A stretch of DNA of 18,444 nt from Clostridia bacterium (GTDB lineage: Bacteria; Bacillota_A; Clostridia; Christensenellales; CAG-138), in assembly GCA_017394605.1 (NCBI GenBank), contig JAFPXU010000078.1, forward strand, positions 1 through 18,444. Reading direction: 5' to 3'. Position numbers and translations under genes: made by a program. Position 1 is the first letter of the stretch. Each line of letters opens with the position of its first letter. Under the pieces are notes generated by a model. The model was not told the origin of the DNA, did not search any database, and saw nothing but the letters and a program-made list of their open reading frames with translations. Positions 6,263 through 14,574 of this stretch are shown piece after piece.

Positions 6263-6916
6263 ATGAAGTCGAAAAAACAATTTACCCTTTTGATCGCATT
6301 ACTGCTTGTTTTTGTCTGTGCCGGCTGCGGGAAGAAACCGGTGCAGGAACCCACACCGGTGACGGAAACTGCCGGTCAGACTGTTTCTGAAACAGGCTAT
6401 GAGACGTTTGCAGATCTTATGGCCGATCCGGGCGTTTCCCGAGAACAGTCTGCATATGACGGAGGCACACGATATGTCAGCGTATATGAAAAAGACGGCG
6501 TGTATTACCGGGCGGTCTGCCTTTCGCCAGATCAGAAGACGATGGATGCGCTGTTCGAACTGGATTTCGATGATCCGGACCGTGAGGAGAAAGAGCTTGA
6601 ACTTCTGAAGACGGTTCATATCGACCGAATCGAAAACCTTTCGGAGAGGATCATTCCGCAGGAAGAACTGGACAAACTCATCGGCAAAACAGGGAAGGAA
6701 CTGCTGGATGACGGCTGGATAGCCGGCGGTTCATATGATCTGGATGAAATGGTGTTCTGGATGGACAAAGGCATGTTCACATACGCCGTTCAATTTGAGA
6801 AAAATGGAGTCTCGCTGGTCAATTCCGACGATTTCAATGATTATGAAGCGGTCCAGCCGCTGATCGTGAAATCGGTCACGTTTGCCTGGCTCGGTGACGC
6901 AACGGAAGCGGACTGA
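6263..6916 (+). CDS. Hypothetical lipoprotein
   Basis: ATG 6263 follows a GAGGA site. An in-frame start further upstream (6206) would place charged residues before the signal peptide, so the shorter form of 217 residues is preferred. MKSKKQFTLLIALLLVF is a typical signal peptide leading into VCAGC, where Cys22 would be lipidated after cleavage. A Thr/Glu/Pro-rich linker (23-45) precedes a mostly acidic globular domain with no recognised family. It contains TRYVSVYEKDGVYYRAV and EELDKLIGKTGKELLDDGW. The protein should be anchored on the outer face of the membrane. The gene stands alone between a decayed gene and a long gap. Its function is unknown. Confidence 0.8.
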   Translation: MKSKKQFTLLIALLLVFVCAGCGKKPVQEPTPVTETAGQTVSETGYETFADLMADPGVSREQSAYDGGTRYVSVYEKDGVYYRAVCLSPDQKTMDALFELDFDDPDREEKELELLKTVHIDRIENLSERIIPQEELDKLIGKTGKELLDDGWIAGGSYDLDEMVFWMDKGMFTYAVQFEKNGVSLVNSDDFNDYEAVQPLIVKSVTFAWLGDATEAD

Positions 6917-7361
6917 GAGCCATACTCTCTCCGCCGGTTTCTGATACCGGCCGCGCAACGATTCATCTTGCCGAATCTTCCTGTGGGCACTTTTCATAGA
7001 CAATAGACCTTCCGGCACAATCAGGCATTCGATCGGAACAGGCCAGAGATCTTCTGCGGATCTTTTCGCTTTTCCGGTTCGGATGCGTATTATGTTGCCA
7101 CGCGATAAACAGGGTTGTTTTCCTGCCGCTTTCCACCGGCAGGAGAAGCTTTGATGCTCTTTGAATCGGTTTCTGATCGGTTTTGCCGAAAGGTCTTAAG
7201 AAACAACAGAAAAACATGCGGTCATCGTACGGGATGCATCCATGCATGCCGTTTGGAAGCGGATACGGCTTCGCAGCCTTGATTCCCGGTTTTTCGTGCT
7301 TTCATGTTCAGGAAGGGTAACGAAAACCGGCTGAAATTGTATCTCGGAGGAAAGAAAAATC
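6917..7361. other. Long intergenic region with hairpins, no gene seen
   Basis: GCCGGT/ACCGGC just after the lipoprotein stop forms a hairpin without a T-run. CCTGCCG/CGGCAGG (about 7123-7144) is a second hairpin. ATCGGTTT occurs twice in tandem near 7165-7182. CCGGTTTTTCGT (7286-7297) and ACGAAAACCGG (7320-7330) form an imperfect inverted repeat just before the next gene, possibly regulatory. I see no strong -35/-10 pair and no coding frame with a start site. Confidence 0.4.
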
Positions 7362-8525
7362 ATGTTTAATCATCACGATATCAGACGGGACGCGTGCATG
7401 CTGCACGGTCCTTTGGCACACCTTGGTTATGACTGGTGGTGGCATTCCTTTACTGCGCAGGATGCGGAGACCGGGGAGGACAAGCCTTTTTTTATTGAGT
7501 TTTTTGTATGCAATCCGGCACTTGCAGAAAGCGAACCGATACTGGGACAATTACCCGCCAACAGGGCTCTTGGGAAAAAACCGTCTTACCTGATGGTGAA
7601 GGCCGGCACCTGGGGGGAGGATGCATGCCAGCTTCACCGTTTCTTTGCATGGAAAGATGTTGCGCTTCACGCAGATGCGCCTTTCAGGATCGAAACGCCG
7701 GACTGCCTGGCCTGCGAGACAGCGCTGAAAGGCGCGATTTCCATTTCGAACGAGGAAGCCGCATCGCATCCGGAATGGATGTGCGATGCCGGCGAGATGA
7801 GCTGGGATCTAATAATAGACAAGCAGATCGCGTTCAATGTGGGATACGGGGCCAGCAAATCCTTAAGAGATGCGGAAGCCTTCGCCATGTACTGGCATGC
7901 GGAGGGGATGAAGAGCGCTTACAGCGGGACCATTAGATTCAACGGACGGCAGTACAGTGTTACACCGGAGCAATGCTATGGTTACGCGGATAAAAACTGG
8001 GGACGGGATTTTACGACACCGTGGGTATGGCTGTCCTCCAATTGCCTGGTGAGCAAAAAGACCGGAAAGCGGCTCTGCAACAGTGTTTTCGATATTGGAG
8101 GGGGCAGACCGAAAATTTATTTCGTGCCGTTGGACCGTCGGCTGCTTGGCGTGTTCTATTACGAGGGAAGGGAATATGACTTCAATTTTTCGAAGCTTCA
8201 CCTGTTGGTGAAAACGAGATTTTCCTTCGAGGAGCAGGAAGAGGAAGTCGTCTGGCATGTGCGGCAGGAAAACATCCATGCCGCTATGGAAACAGAAGTG
8301 CATTGCCTGAAAAAGGACATGCTGCTGATCAATTATGAGGCGCCGGACGGCAGCAGACGCCATAACCGGCTGTGGAACGGCGGCAATGGATGGGGTACCG
8401 TAAAACTTTATGACCGTCGGGACGGCGTGCTGATCCTGACGGATGAGATCGAAGCGACCCACATCGGGTGTGAGTACGGGGAATATGATCATGCGGGACC
8501 GTATCATGACGTCGTTTCGGAATAA
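7362..8525 (+). CDS. Tocopherol cyclase-like family protein
   Basis: A 387-residue protein starts at ATG 7362, with CGGAGGAAAG about 10 bases upstream. It has no signal peptide or membrane helix. The sequence resembles the tocopherol cyclase-like family (two lipocalin-like beta-barrels). It shows LHGPLAHLGYDWWWHSF near the N-terminus, then EWMCDAGEMSWDLII, and in the second half the clearest signature, YGYADKNWGRDFTTPWVWLSSN (about residues 206-227). Plant and cyanobacterial members close the chromanol ring of tocopherols. Bacillota do not make tocopherol, so the substrate must differ; a hydrophobic ligand or lipid is a guess. The gene is followed by the CmpB-like membrane protein on the same strand, 116 bases on. 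Confidence 0.65.
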   Translation: MFNHHDIRRDACMLHGPLAHLGYDWWWHSFTAQDAETGEDKPFFIEFFVCNPALAESEPILGQLPANRALGKKPSYLMVKAGTWGEDACQLHRFFAWKDVALHADAPFRIETPDCLACETALKGAISISNEEAASHPEWMCDAGEMSWDLIIDKQIAFNVGYGASKSLRDAEAFAMYWHAEGMKSAYSGTIRFNGRQYSVTPEQCYGYADKNWGRDFTTPWVWLSSNCLVSKKTGKRLCNSVFDIGGGRPKIYFVPLDRRLLGVFYYEGREYDFNFSKLHLLVKTRFSFEEQEEEVVWHVRQENIHAAMETEVHCLKKDMLLINYEAPDGSRRHNRLWNGGNGWGTVKLYDRRDGVLILTDEIEATHIGCEYGEYDHAGPYHDVVSE

Positions 8526-8589
8526 GGGGTCTGCCGGGTCCTGCTGCGCCTGCAGAAAAACAGGTTTGCCATAAGAGCGATGAACCGCG

Positions 8590-8616
8590 CCGCTTTGGTG
8601 CTGTGATGCAAAGCGG
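8590..8616 (+). repeat. Inverted repeat upstream of the CmpB-like gene
   Basis: CCGCTTTG (8590-8597) and CAAAGCGG (8609-8616) form a perfect 8-base stem with an 11-base loop. It ends 9 bases before the GGAGG of the next gene and is not followed by T residues, so it is not an intrinsic terminator. A leader or mRNA-processing structure is possible. Confidence 0.5.
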
Positions 8617-8641
8617 TAATGAATCGGAGGTGCATAAGAAA

Positions 8642-9571
8642 ATGCAAACGGAGAATTTGATAAACCTGATCCTGCTGTTTTTCAGCTACGCTTTTATCGG
8701 CTGGTGCATCGAGGTCACACTGAAATACTTCCAGTTTCACCGCTTTATCAACCGCGGTTTTCTGACTGGACCGTGGCTTCCGATCTATGGTTCCGGCGCT
8801 GTTTTGATTACCGTCGCGATGCGGATAATAGCGCCGCTTGAATCTTCTGTCGGAACGACATTCGTCGCCTCGCTTCTCCTGTGCGGTTTTCTGGAATATA
8901 TGACAAGCTATATTCTGGAAAAGCGCTTCCATGCCCGCTGGTGGGATTACAGCCAAAAGCCCATGAATCTTCACGGCAGAGTATGGATCGGGAACCTGAT
9001 TCTGTTCGGATTGGGCGGTGTTTTGATCATAAAGCTGTTCAATCCGTTGCTGATGCGGCTTTTCCTGCATATGAGCCTCTCTTTTCGGATCATTCTCGCG
9101 CTCGTCCTGTGCTCGGTGTTTGTCGCGGACTATATCATGTCCCATTTCGTTCTGAAACTGGTGAAATCCGGTGTGGAAAGCAGTGAAGCGGACAATACCG
9201 AGGAGATCAGCAGAGAAGTCAGGCTTCTGCTGAGCGATCGCTCTGTTTTCTACCGGCGTTTTGCCGAAGCGTATCCGGAGGTCGTGTATAGAACGGAACG
9301 GATTACAGCCCGTATAGAGAAAATCAGATCAGAGACCGAAAGGCTTCGGCGGGAAGCCGAAACACGGGTCGCAAAAATGCGTCAGGATGTAGCGGAGAAC
9401 CTTGAGCCGACTGCCGGCATAAAGAACAGGATCATCGAGAAACAGGACGCGCTGATCGGGCTGATTTATCATGATGAAACCGCGAGCCCCGAGATGCAGG
9501 AACTTAAGCGCAGCATTGAATCCGATCAAACTGCGCTTCAGAAGCGCCGTGCACGGATTCCCAGACTTTAG
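8642..9571 (+). CDS. CmpB-family putative ABC transporter permease with long C-terminal helix
   Basis: ATG 8642 is chosen because GGAGGT (8626-8631) lies 10 bases upstream; earlier in-frame ATGs lie inside or before the leader hairpin. The 309-residue product begins MQTENLINLILLFFSYAF. It carries the family pattern GWCIEVTLKY ... INRGFLTGPWLPIYGSG (about residues 21-60), with five or so membrane helices up to residue 175. This fits the CmpB (putative ABC transporter permease) family. Residues 185-309 are highly charged, with RITARIEKIRSETERLRRE suggesting a cytoplasmic coiled coil. No ATPase gene is adjacent, so an ABC role is unproven. Confidence 0.75.
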   Translation: MQTENLINLILLFFSYAFIGWCIEVTLKYFQFHRFINRGFLTGPWLPIYGSGAVLITVAMRIIAPLESSVGTTFVASLLLCGFLEYMTSYILEKRFHARWWDYSQKPMNLHGRVWIGNLILFGLGGVLIIKLFNPLLMRLFLHMSLSFRIILALVLCSVFVADYIMSHFVLKLVKSGVESSEADNTEEISREVRLLLSDRSVFYRRFAEAYPEVVYRTERITARIEKIRSETERLRREAETRVAKMRQDVAENLEPTAGIKNRIIEKQDALIGLIYHDETASPEMQELKRSIESDQTALQKRRARIPRL

Positions 9572-9653
9572 GACGGAAACGGAAGATCTGCGTGGACGGA
9601 ACAGGAAACCGCGGCTTTCATTCCATGTGAACAGGTAAAATTGTTATCCGAAA

Positions 9654-9695
9654 TTAGCACTCACTCTTGACGAGTGCTAACAAATGTGCTATAAC
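9654..9695 (+). promoter_or_regulatory. CIRCE operator (HrcA) overlapping the hsp20 promoter
   Basis: TTAGCACTC (9654-9662), nine bases, then GAGTGCTAA (9672-9680) is a perfect CIRCE element, the operator of the heat-shock repressor HrcA. The promoter is interlocked with it: -35 TTGACG (9667-9672), a 17-base spacer and -10 TATAAC (9690-9695), with TGC giving an extended -10. HrcA binding would cover the -35, so expression should rise on heat shock. Confidence 0.93.
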
Positions 9696-9717
9696 AGAAT
9701 CGCAGGAGGGAAAGGGA

Positions 9718-9737
9718 TCCGGAACAGAGGTTCCGGA
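9718..9737 (+). repeat. Stable hairpin in the hsp20 5' leader
   Basis: TCCGGAAC (9718-9725) and GTTCCGGA (9730-9737) form an 8-base perfect stem with loop AGAG. It sits in a leader of about 115 bases, after a decoy GGAGGG (9705-9710) and well before the true ribosome binding site AAAGGAGGG. It may stabilise the mRNA. Confidence 0.5.
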
Positions 9738-9818
9738 GTTCCTCATCCGGCTTGCGGCATATACCACACAACAGCCCTGAACAACATCCAGGACCGAAAA
9801 TAAAAGGAGGGTTGACTT

Positions 9819-10274
9819 ATGTTGTACATGCCTGGTATTTTTGGTGAGGATTTGATGGACAGTTATTTCAACGATTTGGATCGTGAATTTGCCCGCTTGG
9901 AGAAACCGCTTTACGGTCACAATGCCAAGAATCTGATGAAGACGGATGTGCGGGAACACGACGACAGTTATGAAGTCGACATCGAACTGCCCGGCTTCCG
10001 CAAAGATGAGATTCGGCTCAGCCTGGAGAACGGCCGGCTGAATATCACGGCTGCCAAAGGGCTCGACAAGGATGAGAAGGATAAGAAGACCGGCAGGCTG
10101 ATCCGGCAGGAGCGATACGCCGGCAGCATGAGCCGCAGCTTCTATGTCGGCGAACAGGTGACCGAAGAGGATATCAAGGCAAGACTGGAGCACGGTGTTC
10201 TGTCGCTTCAGATTCCGAAAAAGGAACCGAAGCCGAAGCTGCCTGAGAAGAAATACATCGCGATCGAAGGGTAA
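9819..10274 (+). CDS. Small heat-shock protein Hsp20 (alpha-crystallin family)
   Basis: A 151-residue protein with AAAGGAGGG 7 bases before ATG 9819. A short Phe/Asp-rich N-terminal arm (1-37) is followed by the alpha-crystallin domain (about 38-142), seen in KTDVREHDDSYEVDIELPGF, KDEIRLSLENGRLNITA, RSFYVGEQV and the hallmark HGVLSLQIPKKE. The C-terminal tail is Lys/Pro rich. These proteins hold unfolding clients in oligomers without ATP. CIRCE control upstream and ftsH downstream fit a protein quality-control role. The terminator after it would separate it largely from ftsH. Confidence 0.95.
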   Translation: MLYMPGIFGEDLMDSYFNDLDREFARLEKPLYGHNAKNLMKTDVREHDDSYEVDIELPGFRKDEIRLSLENGRLNITAAKGLDKDEKDKKTGRLIRQERYAGSMSRSFYVGEQVTEEDIKARLEHGVLSLQIPKKEPKPKLPEKKYIAIEG

Positions 10275-10284
10275 TTCCCTTGTC

Positions 10285-10318
10285 AGCTCCCTGCCAATCC
10301 CGGTGGGGAGCTTATTTT
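10285..10318 (+). terminator. Intrinsic terminator after hsp20
   Basis: AGCTCCC (10285-10291) pairs with GGGAGCT (10306-10312), followed by TATTTT. The T-run is interrupted, so some read-through into ftsH is plausible. Confidence 0.75.
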
Positions 10319-10395
10319 AGTCCCGGACATTGACTGCCGTTTCAGATAGCGATGAGACGGTCTGAAAATACAAATGATTTGAGGAGGAGTCCTGA

Positions 10396-12216
10396 ATGCA
10401 GGAAGTAAAGCGACCGAAAAAGCCACTGATTTATTTTTATATCGTCATGATTCTCGCAACGCTGGTTTTCAACTGCGTCATTGCGCCGTACATTGCCAGA
10501 AAAGCCATAGAGAATGTAGACTACGGCACTTTTATGACGATGACCGAAAACAGCGAGATCGGGAAAGTCCAGATCCAGCAGAATCAGATCGTGTTTACCA
10601 ACAAAGACGGAACCAAAATGTATCGGACCGGCTTGATCGAGGATCCCGGTCTTGTTGAACGGCTCCATGCGTCCGGGGCTGCCTTTACGAGTGAGATCGT
10701 TGAAGAAACGTCGCCGCTTGCTACCCTGCTTTTGTCATGGCTTCTGCCGATCGGCATTTTCATCCTGCTGGGACAGTTTATGTCGAAGAAGCTGATGGAC
10801 AAAGCAGGCGGTGGAGCCGGATCCATGATGTTCAATCTTGGAAAATCGAACGCCAAAGTGTATGTCAAGTCCTCCGACGGCATTCGCTTTAGTGATGTAG
10901 AGGGTGTCGACGAGGCAGAGGAAAACCTGCAGGAAATCGTGGATTATCTGGAGAATCCTGCCAAATACAGGGAGATCGGCGCCTCCATGCCGAAGGGAGT
11001 GCTGCTTGTCGGACCTCCGGGTACCGGCAAGACCATGCTGGCGAAGGCCGTTGCGGGTGAGGCAAATGTTCCGTTCTTTTCCATGTCCGGATCGGAATTT
11101 GTAGAAATGTTTGTAGGCATGGGCGCATCCAAAGTCAGGGATCTGTTCCGCCAGGCCAAAGAGAAGGCGCCGTGCATCGTCTTTATCGATGAAATCGATG
11201 CGATCGGCCAGAAGCGAAGCGGCGGACAGTATGGCGGTAATGACGAGCGCGAGCAGACCTTGAATCAGCTGCTCACGGAAATGGACGGCTTTGACGGAAG
11301 CAGCGGCGTAATCATCCTCGCCGCGACCAACCGGCCCGAATCTCTTGATCCCGCCCTTACGCGTCCCGGACGCTTCGACCGGCGGGTTCCTGTTGAGCTG
11401 CCCGATCTCAAAGGAAGAGAAGCCATCCTGAAGGTCCATGCGAAAAAGATCAAAGTCGCGGACGATGTGGACTATCTGCAAGTGGCGCGCATGGCTTCCG
11501 GCGCTTCCGGAGCGGAGTTAGCGAACATCGTCAACGAAGCCGCACTGCGCGCGGTGCGTGACGGCCGCAGTTTCGCCACGCAGGCCGATCTGGAGGAAAG
11601 CATTGAAGTGGTCATTGCCGGATACCAGAAAAAGAACGCGATCCTTACGGATGAGGAGAAAAGGATCGTCGCATATCATGAGATCGGACATGCACTTGTT
11701 GCGGCAAAGCAGACGAACTCCGCTCCGGTGCAGAAAATCACGATCATACCCCGCACCTCCGGGGCTTTGGGATATACGCTTCAGGTGGAGAATAACGACC
11801 ACTATCTGATGAACAAGCAGGAACTGGAGAACAAGATTGCAACGTTCACAGGGGGCCGCGCTGCGGAAGAACTTGTATTCGGTTCCATTACGACCGGAGC
11901 CGCCAATGACATTGAACAGGCAACGAAACTCGCACGCGCGATGATCACACGTTACGGAATGAGTGAGGATTTTGACATGGTTGCCATGGAAACCGTCACG
12001 AATCAGTATCTTGGCGGAGATACCTCTCTGGCATGCTCTGCTGAAACGCAAAGCAGGATCGATGAGCAGGTCGTTGAACTGGTGCGAAAGCAGCACGAAA
12101 AAGCGCTGGCCATACTGAAAGAGAATCGGCAAAAACTGGACGAATTGGCCACATATCTGTACGAACACGAAACCATAACGGGAGAAGAATTCATGCAGAT
12201 TCTGAACGCAGAATAA
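10396..12216 (+). CDS. ftsH: ATP-dependent zinc metalloprotease FtsH
   Basis: A 606-residue membrane protease, start ATG 10396 after GAGGAGGAG. It has two membrane segments (about 11-31 and 107-128) around an extracytoplasmic domain. The AAA+ module carries Walker A GPPGTGKT (206-213), Walker B IVFIDE (261-266), the pore loop MFVGMGAS, and the second region of homology, [11 protein letters not shown] (320-330). The M41 peptidase site is HEIGH (428-432), with the third zinc ligand likely Asp505 in [10 protein letters not shown]. Ile replaces the usual Ala in HEAGH, but the metal ligands are intact. FtsH hexamers extract and degrade damaged membrane proteins and short-lived regulators. The length is slightly short, mainly at the C-terminus. 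Standing behind a CIRCE-controlled hsp20 suggests a stress role; a second ftsH elsewhere in the genome is possible. Confidence 0.96.
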   Translation: MQEVKRPKKPLIYFYIVMILATLVFNCVIAPYIARKAIENVDYGTFMTMTENSEIGKVQIQQNQIVFTNKDGTKMYRTGLIEDPGLVERLHASGAAFTSEIVEETSPLATLLLSWLLPIGIFILLGQFMSKKLMDKAGGGAGSMMFNLGKSNAKVYVKSSDGIRFSDVEGVDEAEENLQEIVDYLENPAKYREIGASMPKGVLLVGPPGTGKTMLAKAVAGEANVPFFSMSGSEFVEMFVGMGASKVRDLFRQAKEKAPCIVFIDEIDAIGQKRSGGQYGGNDEREQTLNQLLTEMDGFDGSSGVIILAATNRPESLDPALTRPGRFDRRVPVELPDLKGREAILKVHAKKIKVADDVDYLQVARMASGASGAELANIVNEAALRAVRDGRSFATQADLEESIEVVIAGYQKKNAILTDEEKRIVAYHEIGHALVAAKQTNSAPVQKITIIPRTSGALGYTLQVENNDHYLMNKQELENKIATFTGGRAAEELVFGSITTGAANDIEQATKLARAMITRYGMSEDFDMVAMETVTNQYLGGDTSLACSAETQSRIDEQVVELVRKQHEKALAILKENRQKLDELATYLYEHETITGEEFMQILNAE

Positions 12217-12237
12217 AATACCATTAGGATATTGCAG

Positions 12238-12263
12238 GGCTGCCTCGAGATTATGAGGCAGCC
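12238..12263 (+). terminator. Terminator after ftsH
   Basis: GGCTGCCTC (12238-12246) and GAGGCAGCC (12255-12263) form a perfect 9-base stem with an 8-base loop, followed by TTTGCT. The tail is weak but the stem is strong and lies 22 bases after the stop. Confidence 0.75.
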
Positions 12264-12440
12264 TTTGCTGTATCCGGAAAACCCAAAACAGAACCGATTA
12301 TTCCGGAAAAATCATACCCGCAGTCTGTCTGTACGGTTTGGGTGAAGCGGCGGTGAAAGGGCATAGCTTGTTTCACACAACGGGTTTTCGAAGTGTAAAG
12401 TATCGATGCTTCTTTTCTTTCAAGGCATTTTCAGAAAACG

Positions 12441-12473
12441 AAAAAGGCTGCTATTCTTGTTAAAACAGCAACC
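12441..12473 (-). terminator. Terminator after tRNA-Arg and the murC operon
   Basis: Read on the minus strand, GGTTGCT (12473-12467) pairs with AGCAGCC (12452-12446) with one G-U pair, and five T follow (12445-12441). It begins seven bases after the tRNA CCA end and would end both the tRNA transcript and the operon. Confidence 0.8.
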
Positions 12474-12479
12474 TTCTTT

Positions 12480-12556
12480 TGGCGTCCCCGGCGGGATTCG
12501 AACCCACGGCCTTTCGCTTAGGAGGCGAACGCTCTATCCTGCTGAGCTACGGAGAC
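12480..12556 (-). tRNA. tRNA-Arg (anticodon CCU), CCA end encoded
   Basis: On the minus strand the cloverleaf closes fully. The acceptor GTCTCCG pairs with CGGGGAC (one U-G pair). The D-arm is GCTC/GAGC. The anticodon arm TTCGC-CTCCTAA-GCGAA holds CCT at 34-36. The T-arm is GTGGG-TTCGAAT-CCCGC. The discriminator G is followed by genomic CCA (12482-12480). It decodes AGG. It begins seven bases after the stop of the glycosyltransferase gene, so it is either the tail of that operon or made from a promoter inside the end of that gene. Confidence 0.96.
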
Positions 12557-12562
12557 ACAGTT

Positions 12563-13675
12563 TTACTCACAAAGGCTATCATACACGCTCAGGACCCGCT
12601 TTGTCCAGTCTTCCAGCGCATAATCGGCGGAAATTCTGTCCCGGATTCTTTCAGGATCCGGTTTTTCCGAAACGGCGGAGGAGAGGAGTGCATCCGAACA
12701 GGAGAGGGGATCTCCGGAGCGGAATACGGATACGCACGGGTAGGAAGCCGCCCATCCCGTACCCGGAATGTCGCTGATTACGCAGCGTTTTCCGAACCAC
12801 AGCGCTTCCAGAACGGAATAGGAGAACGTTTCGGAACGGCTGGCAGACAGCATCAGATCGCATGCCGAAAGATAATCCCCGATCCGCTCAGTGGGAGGAA
12901 GATACAGGATCCAGTCTTCCGTGCCGCTGAAACGGGTGTGCGCTTTAATCCAGCCCGGCATTTTTTCGGCCGTCATTTCTCTTCCGCAGATGATGCCCAA
13001 CTTCCATTCCGGATGACCGGATTCAACGATCGACCCCACCGCTTCGCTGGCGACGTCAACGCCCTTGACATATGGCGTCCAACCGAATACCAGAACAAGT
13101 GTATCCGATCCTGAAAGGGAGAGCGAGGCGCGCGCGTCATCGCGGGCAGAAGGATTTTGTTCAAAGCGTTCCGCGACAAGCGCGTTCGGGATGCAGACGG
13201 TTCTGGGACCGGGTTTCATGCCGGGCCCCACGTTGATGTTCAGCAGCCTTTTGCCGATCAGGCTGTCCTCCAGACAGATCGCCGTGTTTCTCAGGATTCC
13301 GGACAGACCTGGCCTCCTGCCGGCAGAAAAATCCGAATGACGGTGCAGTACGACCTTCAGATTCGGATCAAGAAGCGCGGCAAGTCTTGCCTCCTGCATA
13401 TATCCGAAATGCGCATGCAGGATATCCGTCCGGTATGTTTTGATCAGGGTGCGTACGAAGGAAAAGGCGGAGGACTCGCTTGGGATCAGTTCCACAATCC
13501 TGGTTTCTTTCAGGTTTTTCAGCCATTCCCGTTCTTTCGCCGCTTCCGGAAAGACATAAACGGCTTTTGAGCCGGTCTTTTCGAGCTCATCCCCCAGATG
13601 AGTCAGCGACGCGATAAAATTACCCGCATATAGGGATTTGTAATCGCAGAGGAAAAGAACGGAATGCGCGCTCAT
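12563..13675 (-). CDS. GT4-family glycosyltransferase
   Basis: A 370-residue GT-B type enzyme. The N-terminal Rossmann half includes HSVLFLCDYKSLYAGNFI and ILHAHFGYMQEARLAALL. The C-terminal half contains the donor-binding region, FGWTPYVKGVDVASEAV (about 197-213), and SASRSETFSYSVLEAL (277-292) with the EX7E pair E282 and E290 typical of retaining GT4 enzymes. There is no signal peptide, so it acts in the cytoplasm on a nucleotide sugar. Its ATG overlaps the stop of the upstream propeller gene (ATGA, 13672-13675). It is the last protein gene of the murC operon. The acceptor is unknown; an envelope polymer or lipid-linked glycan is inferred from the neighbours. Confidence 0.88.
   Translation of the reverse strand: MSAHSVLFLCDYKSLYAGNFIASLTHLGDELEKTGSKAVYVFPEAAKEREWLKNLKETRIVELIPSESSAFSFVRTLIKTYRTDILHAHFGYMQEARLAALLDPNLKVVLHRHSDFSAGRRPGLSGILRNTAICLEDSLIGKRLLNINVGPGMKPGPRTVCIPNALVAERFEQNPSARDDARASLSLSGSDTLVLVFGWTPYVKGVDVASEAVGSIVESGHPEWKLGIICGREMTAEKMPGWIKAHTRFSGTEDWILYLPPTERIGDYLSACDLMLSASRSETFSYSVLEALWFGKRCVISDIPGTGWAASYPCVSVFRSGDPLSCSDALLSSAVSEKPDPERIRDRISADYALEDWTKRVLSVYDSLCE
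12578..12607 (-). promoter_or_regulatory. Possible internal promoter for tRNA-Arg
   Basis: Inside the last codons of the glycosyltransferase gene, on the minus strand, TGGACA (12607-12602), 18 bases, then TATGAT (12583-12578) lies about 22 bases before the tRNA 5' end. It could drive the tRNA alone. The match is one mismatch off in each box, so chance cannot be excluded. Confidence 0.4.
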
Positions 13676-14574
13676 TTTTTTATAAGCCTCCGGATCAGCG
13701 CTTTCAGCGGCTTCAGAAGGGAGAAGCGGCGGTAGAACAGATCGACGGCCTCGAACCGGCCGCAGCGGTTCACGGTATGGATGCCCAGGACTTTGTACGG
13801 CAGGTCGCTTTCAATGGAGGAGGGAGAAAGCGTTCCGGTCTCCTCTTCTTTGAACGCGCCGCCGTCTTCCGTAAAGGAAAGGTAACGGACCGAGCCGCCG
13901 TACAGGATCCTGCAGTCCTGCGTCGGGCGGACAAACGTGCCGTCCGGAAGGACAAACGGCGTTCCGGCGGGTCTTCCGGTCTTTTCCGGATATTCGGAAA
14001 GCAGACGGATTCCGGAAAGAACGGGAGGATGAACGGACAGATCCGCGATATAGAGCTTCCTCAGCCTGTGATCCGGCTCGTCGGGATCGTAGAGGAACAG
14101 CGAAAGCTTTCCGTCCTGCATAAACGGCGTCGAATCAACGGAATCGAACGGGGAAAGAAGATCAGTGACCTTTTCCCAGTGCGTCGGGAACGGATCCGCC
14201 CTGTAAAGTGAGATGGCGCCGGTATCCAGCGTTTCCGGAATCATATAGAACGAATCGCCGGTTTGCAAGACCGCGGGATAGGAAAGATGCCCTTTCGTGC
14301 GCAGCACAACGGAGACGGGACCGGGTCCTTTCTCCGTCAGTTCGCAGCAGGCGACGGACGCGCGGTTGCTGTGCAGCGGCATGTATTCAAAGAACAGCCA
14401 GGTTTTTCCGTTGTGTGAGATGAGAAAAGGGTCCGCAGCCCAGTGATTCCTGTCCGTCGGCATGACGGTATAGGACACGGGACCCGGATCCGCGGGATAG
14501 TCCGGATCGTCCGTGACGCGCCAGGCGACCGCCCAGCATTCATAATAAAAGAGTTTTGACAGAAGCCTGTTCAC
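13672..14574 (-). CDS. Five-bladed beta-propeller protein related to the GINT1 N-terminal domain
   Basis: The 300-residue protein has repeated beta-propeller blades marked by Trp/Asp-rich turns: NHWAADPFLISHNGKTWLFF (43-62), LSYPAVLQTGDSFYMIPE, DSTPFMQDGKLSLFLYD and GTFVRPTQDCRILYGGSV. This pattern occurs in glycosidase-like propellers and in the domain next to glycosyltransferases related to plant glucosamine inositolphosphorylceramide transferase (GINT1). It lacks a signal peptide and ends in a basic tail (LKALIRRLIKK) that might touch the membrane. ATGA overlaps on both sides (with the hydrolase at 14571-14574, with the glycosyltransferase at 13672-13675) imply equimolar expression. It probably assists or modifies the glycan made by the neighbouring enzyme; the activity is unknown. 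Confidence 0.7.
   Translation of the reverse strand: MNRLLSKLFYYECWAVAWRVTDDPDYPADPGPVSYTVMPTDRNHWAADPFLISHNGKTWLFFEYMPLHSNRASVACCELTEKGPGPVSVVLRTKGHLSYPAVLQTGDSFYMIPETLDTGAISLYRADPFPTHWEKVTDLLSPFDSVDSTPFMQDGKLSLFLYDPDEPDHRLRKLYIADLSVHPPVLSGIRLLSEYPEKTGRPAGTPFVLPDGTFVRPTQDCRILYGGSVRYLSFTEDGGAFKEEETGTLSPSSIESDLPYKVLGIHTVNRCGRFEAVDLFYRRFSLLKPLKALIRRLIKK

Noticed and set aside
7123..7144. CCTGCCG/CGGCAGG hairpin as a terminator
   Set aside because: No T-run follows on either strand.
12406..13114. Open frames reading across the tRNA complement (containing GGIRTHGLSLRRRTLYPAELR-like text)
   Set aside because: This is the well-known false protein obtained by translating the reverse of a tRNA gene.
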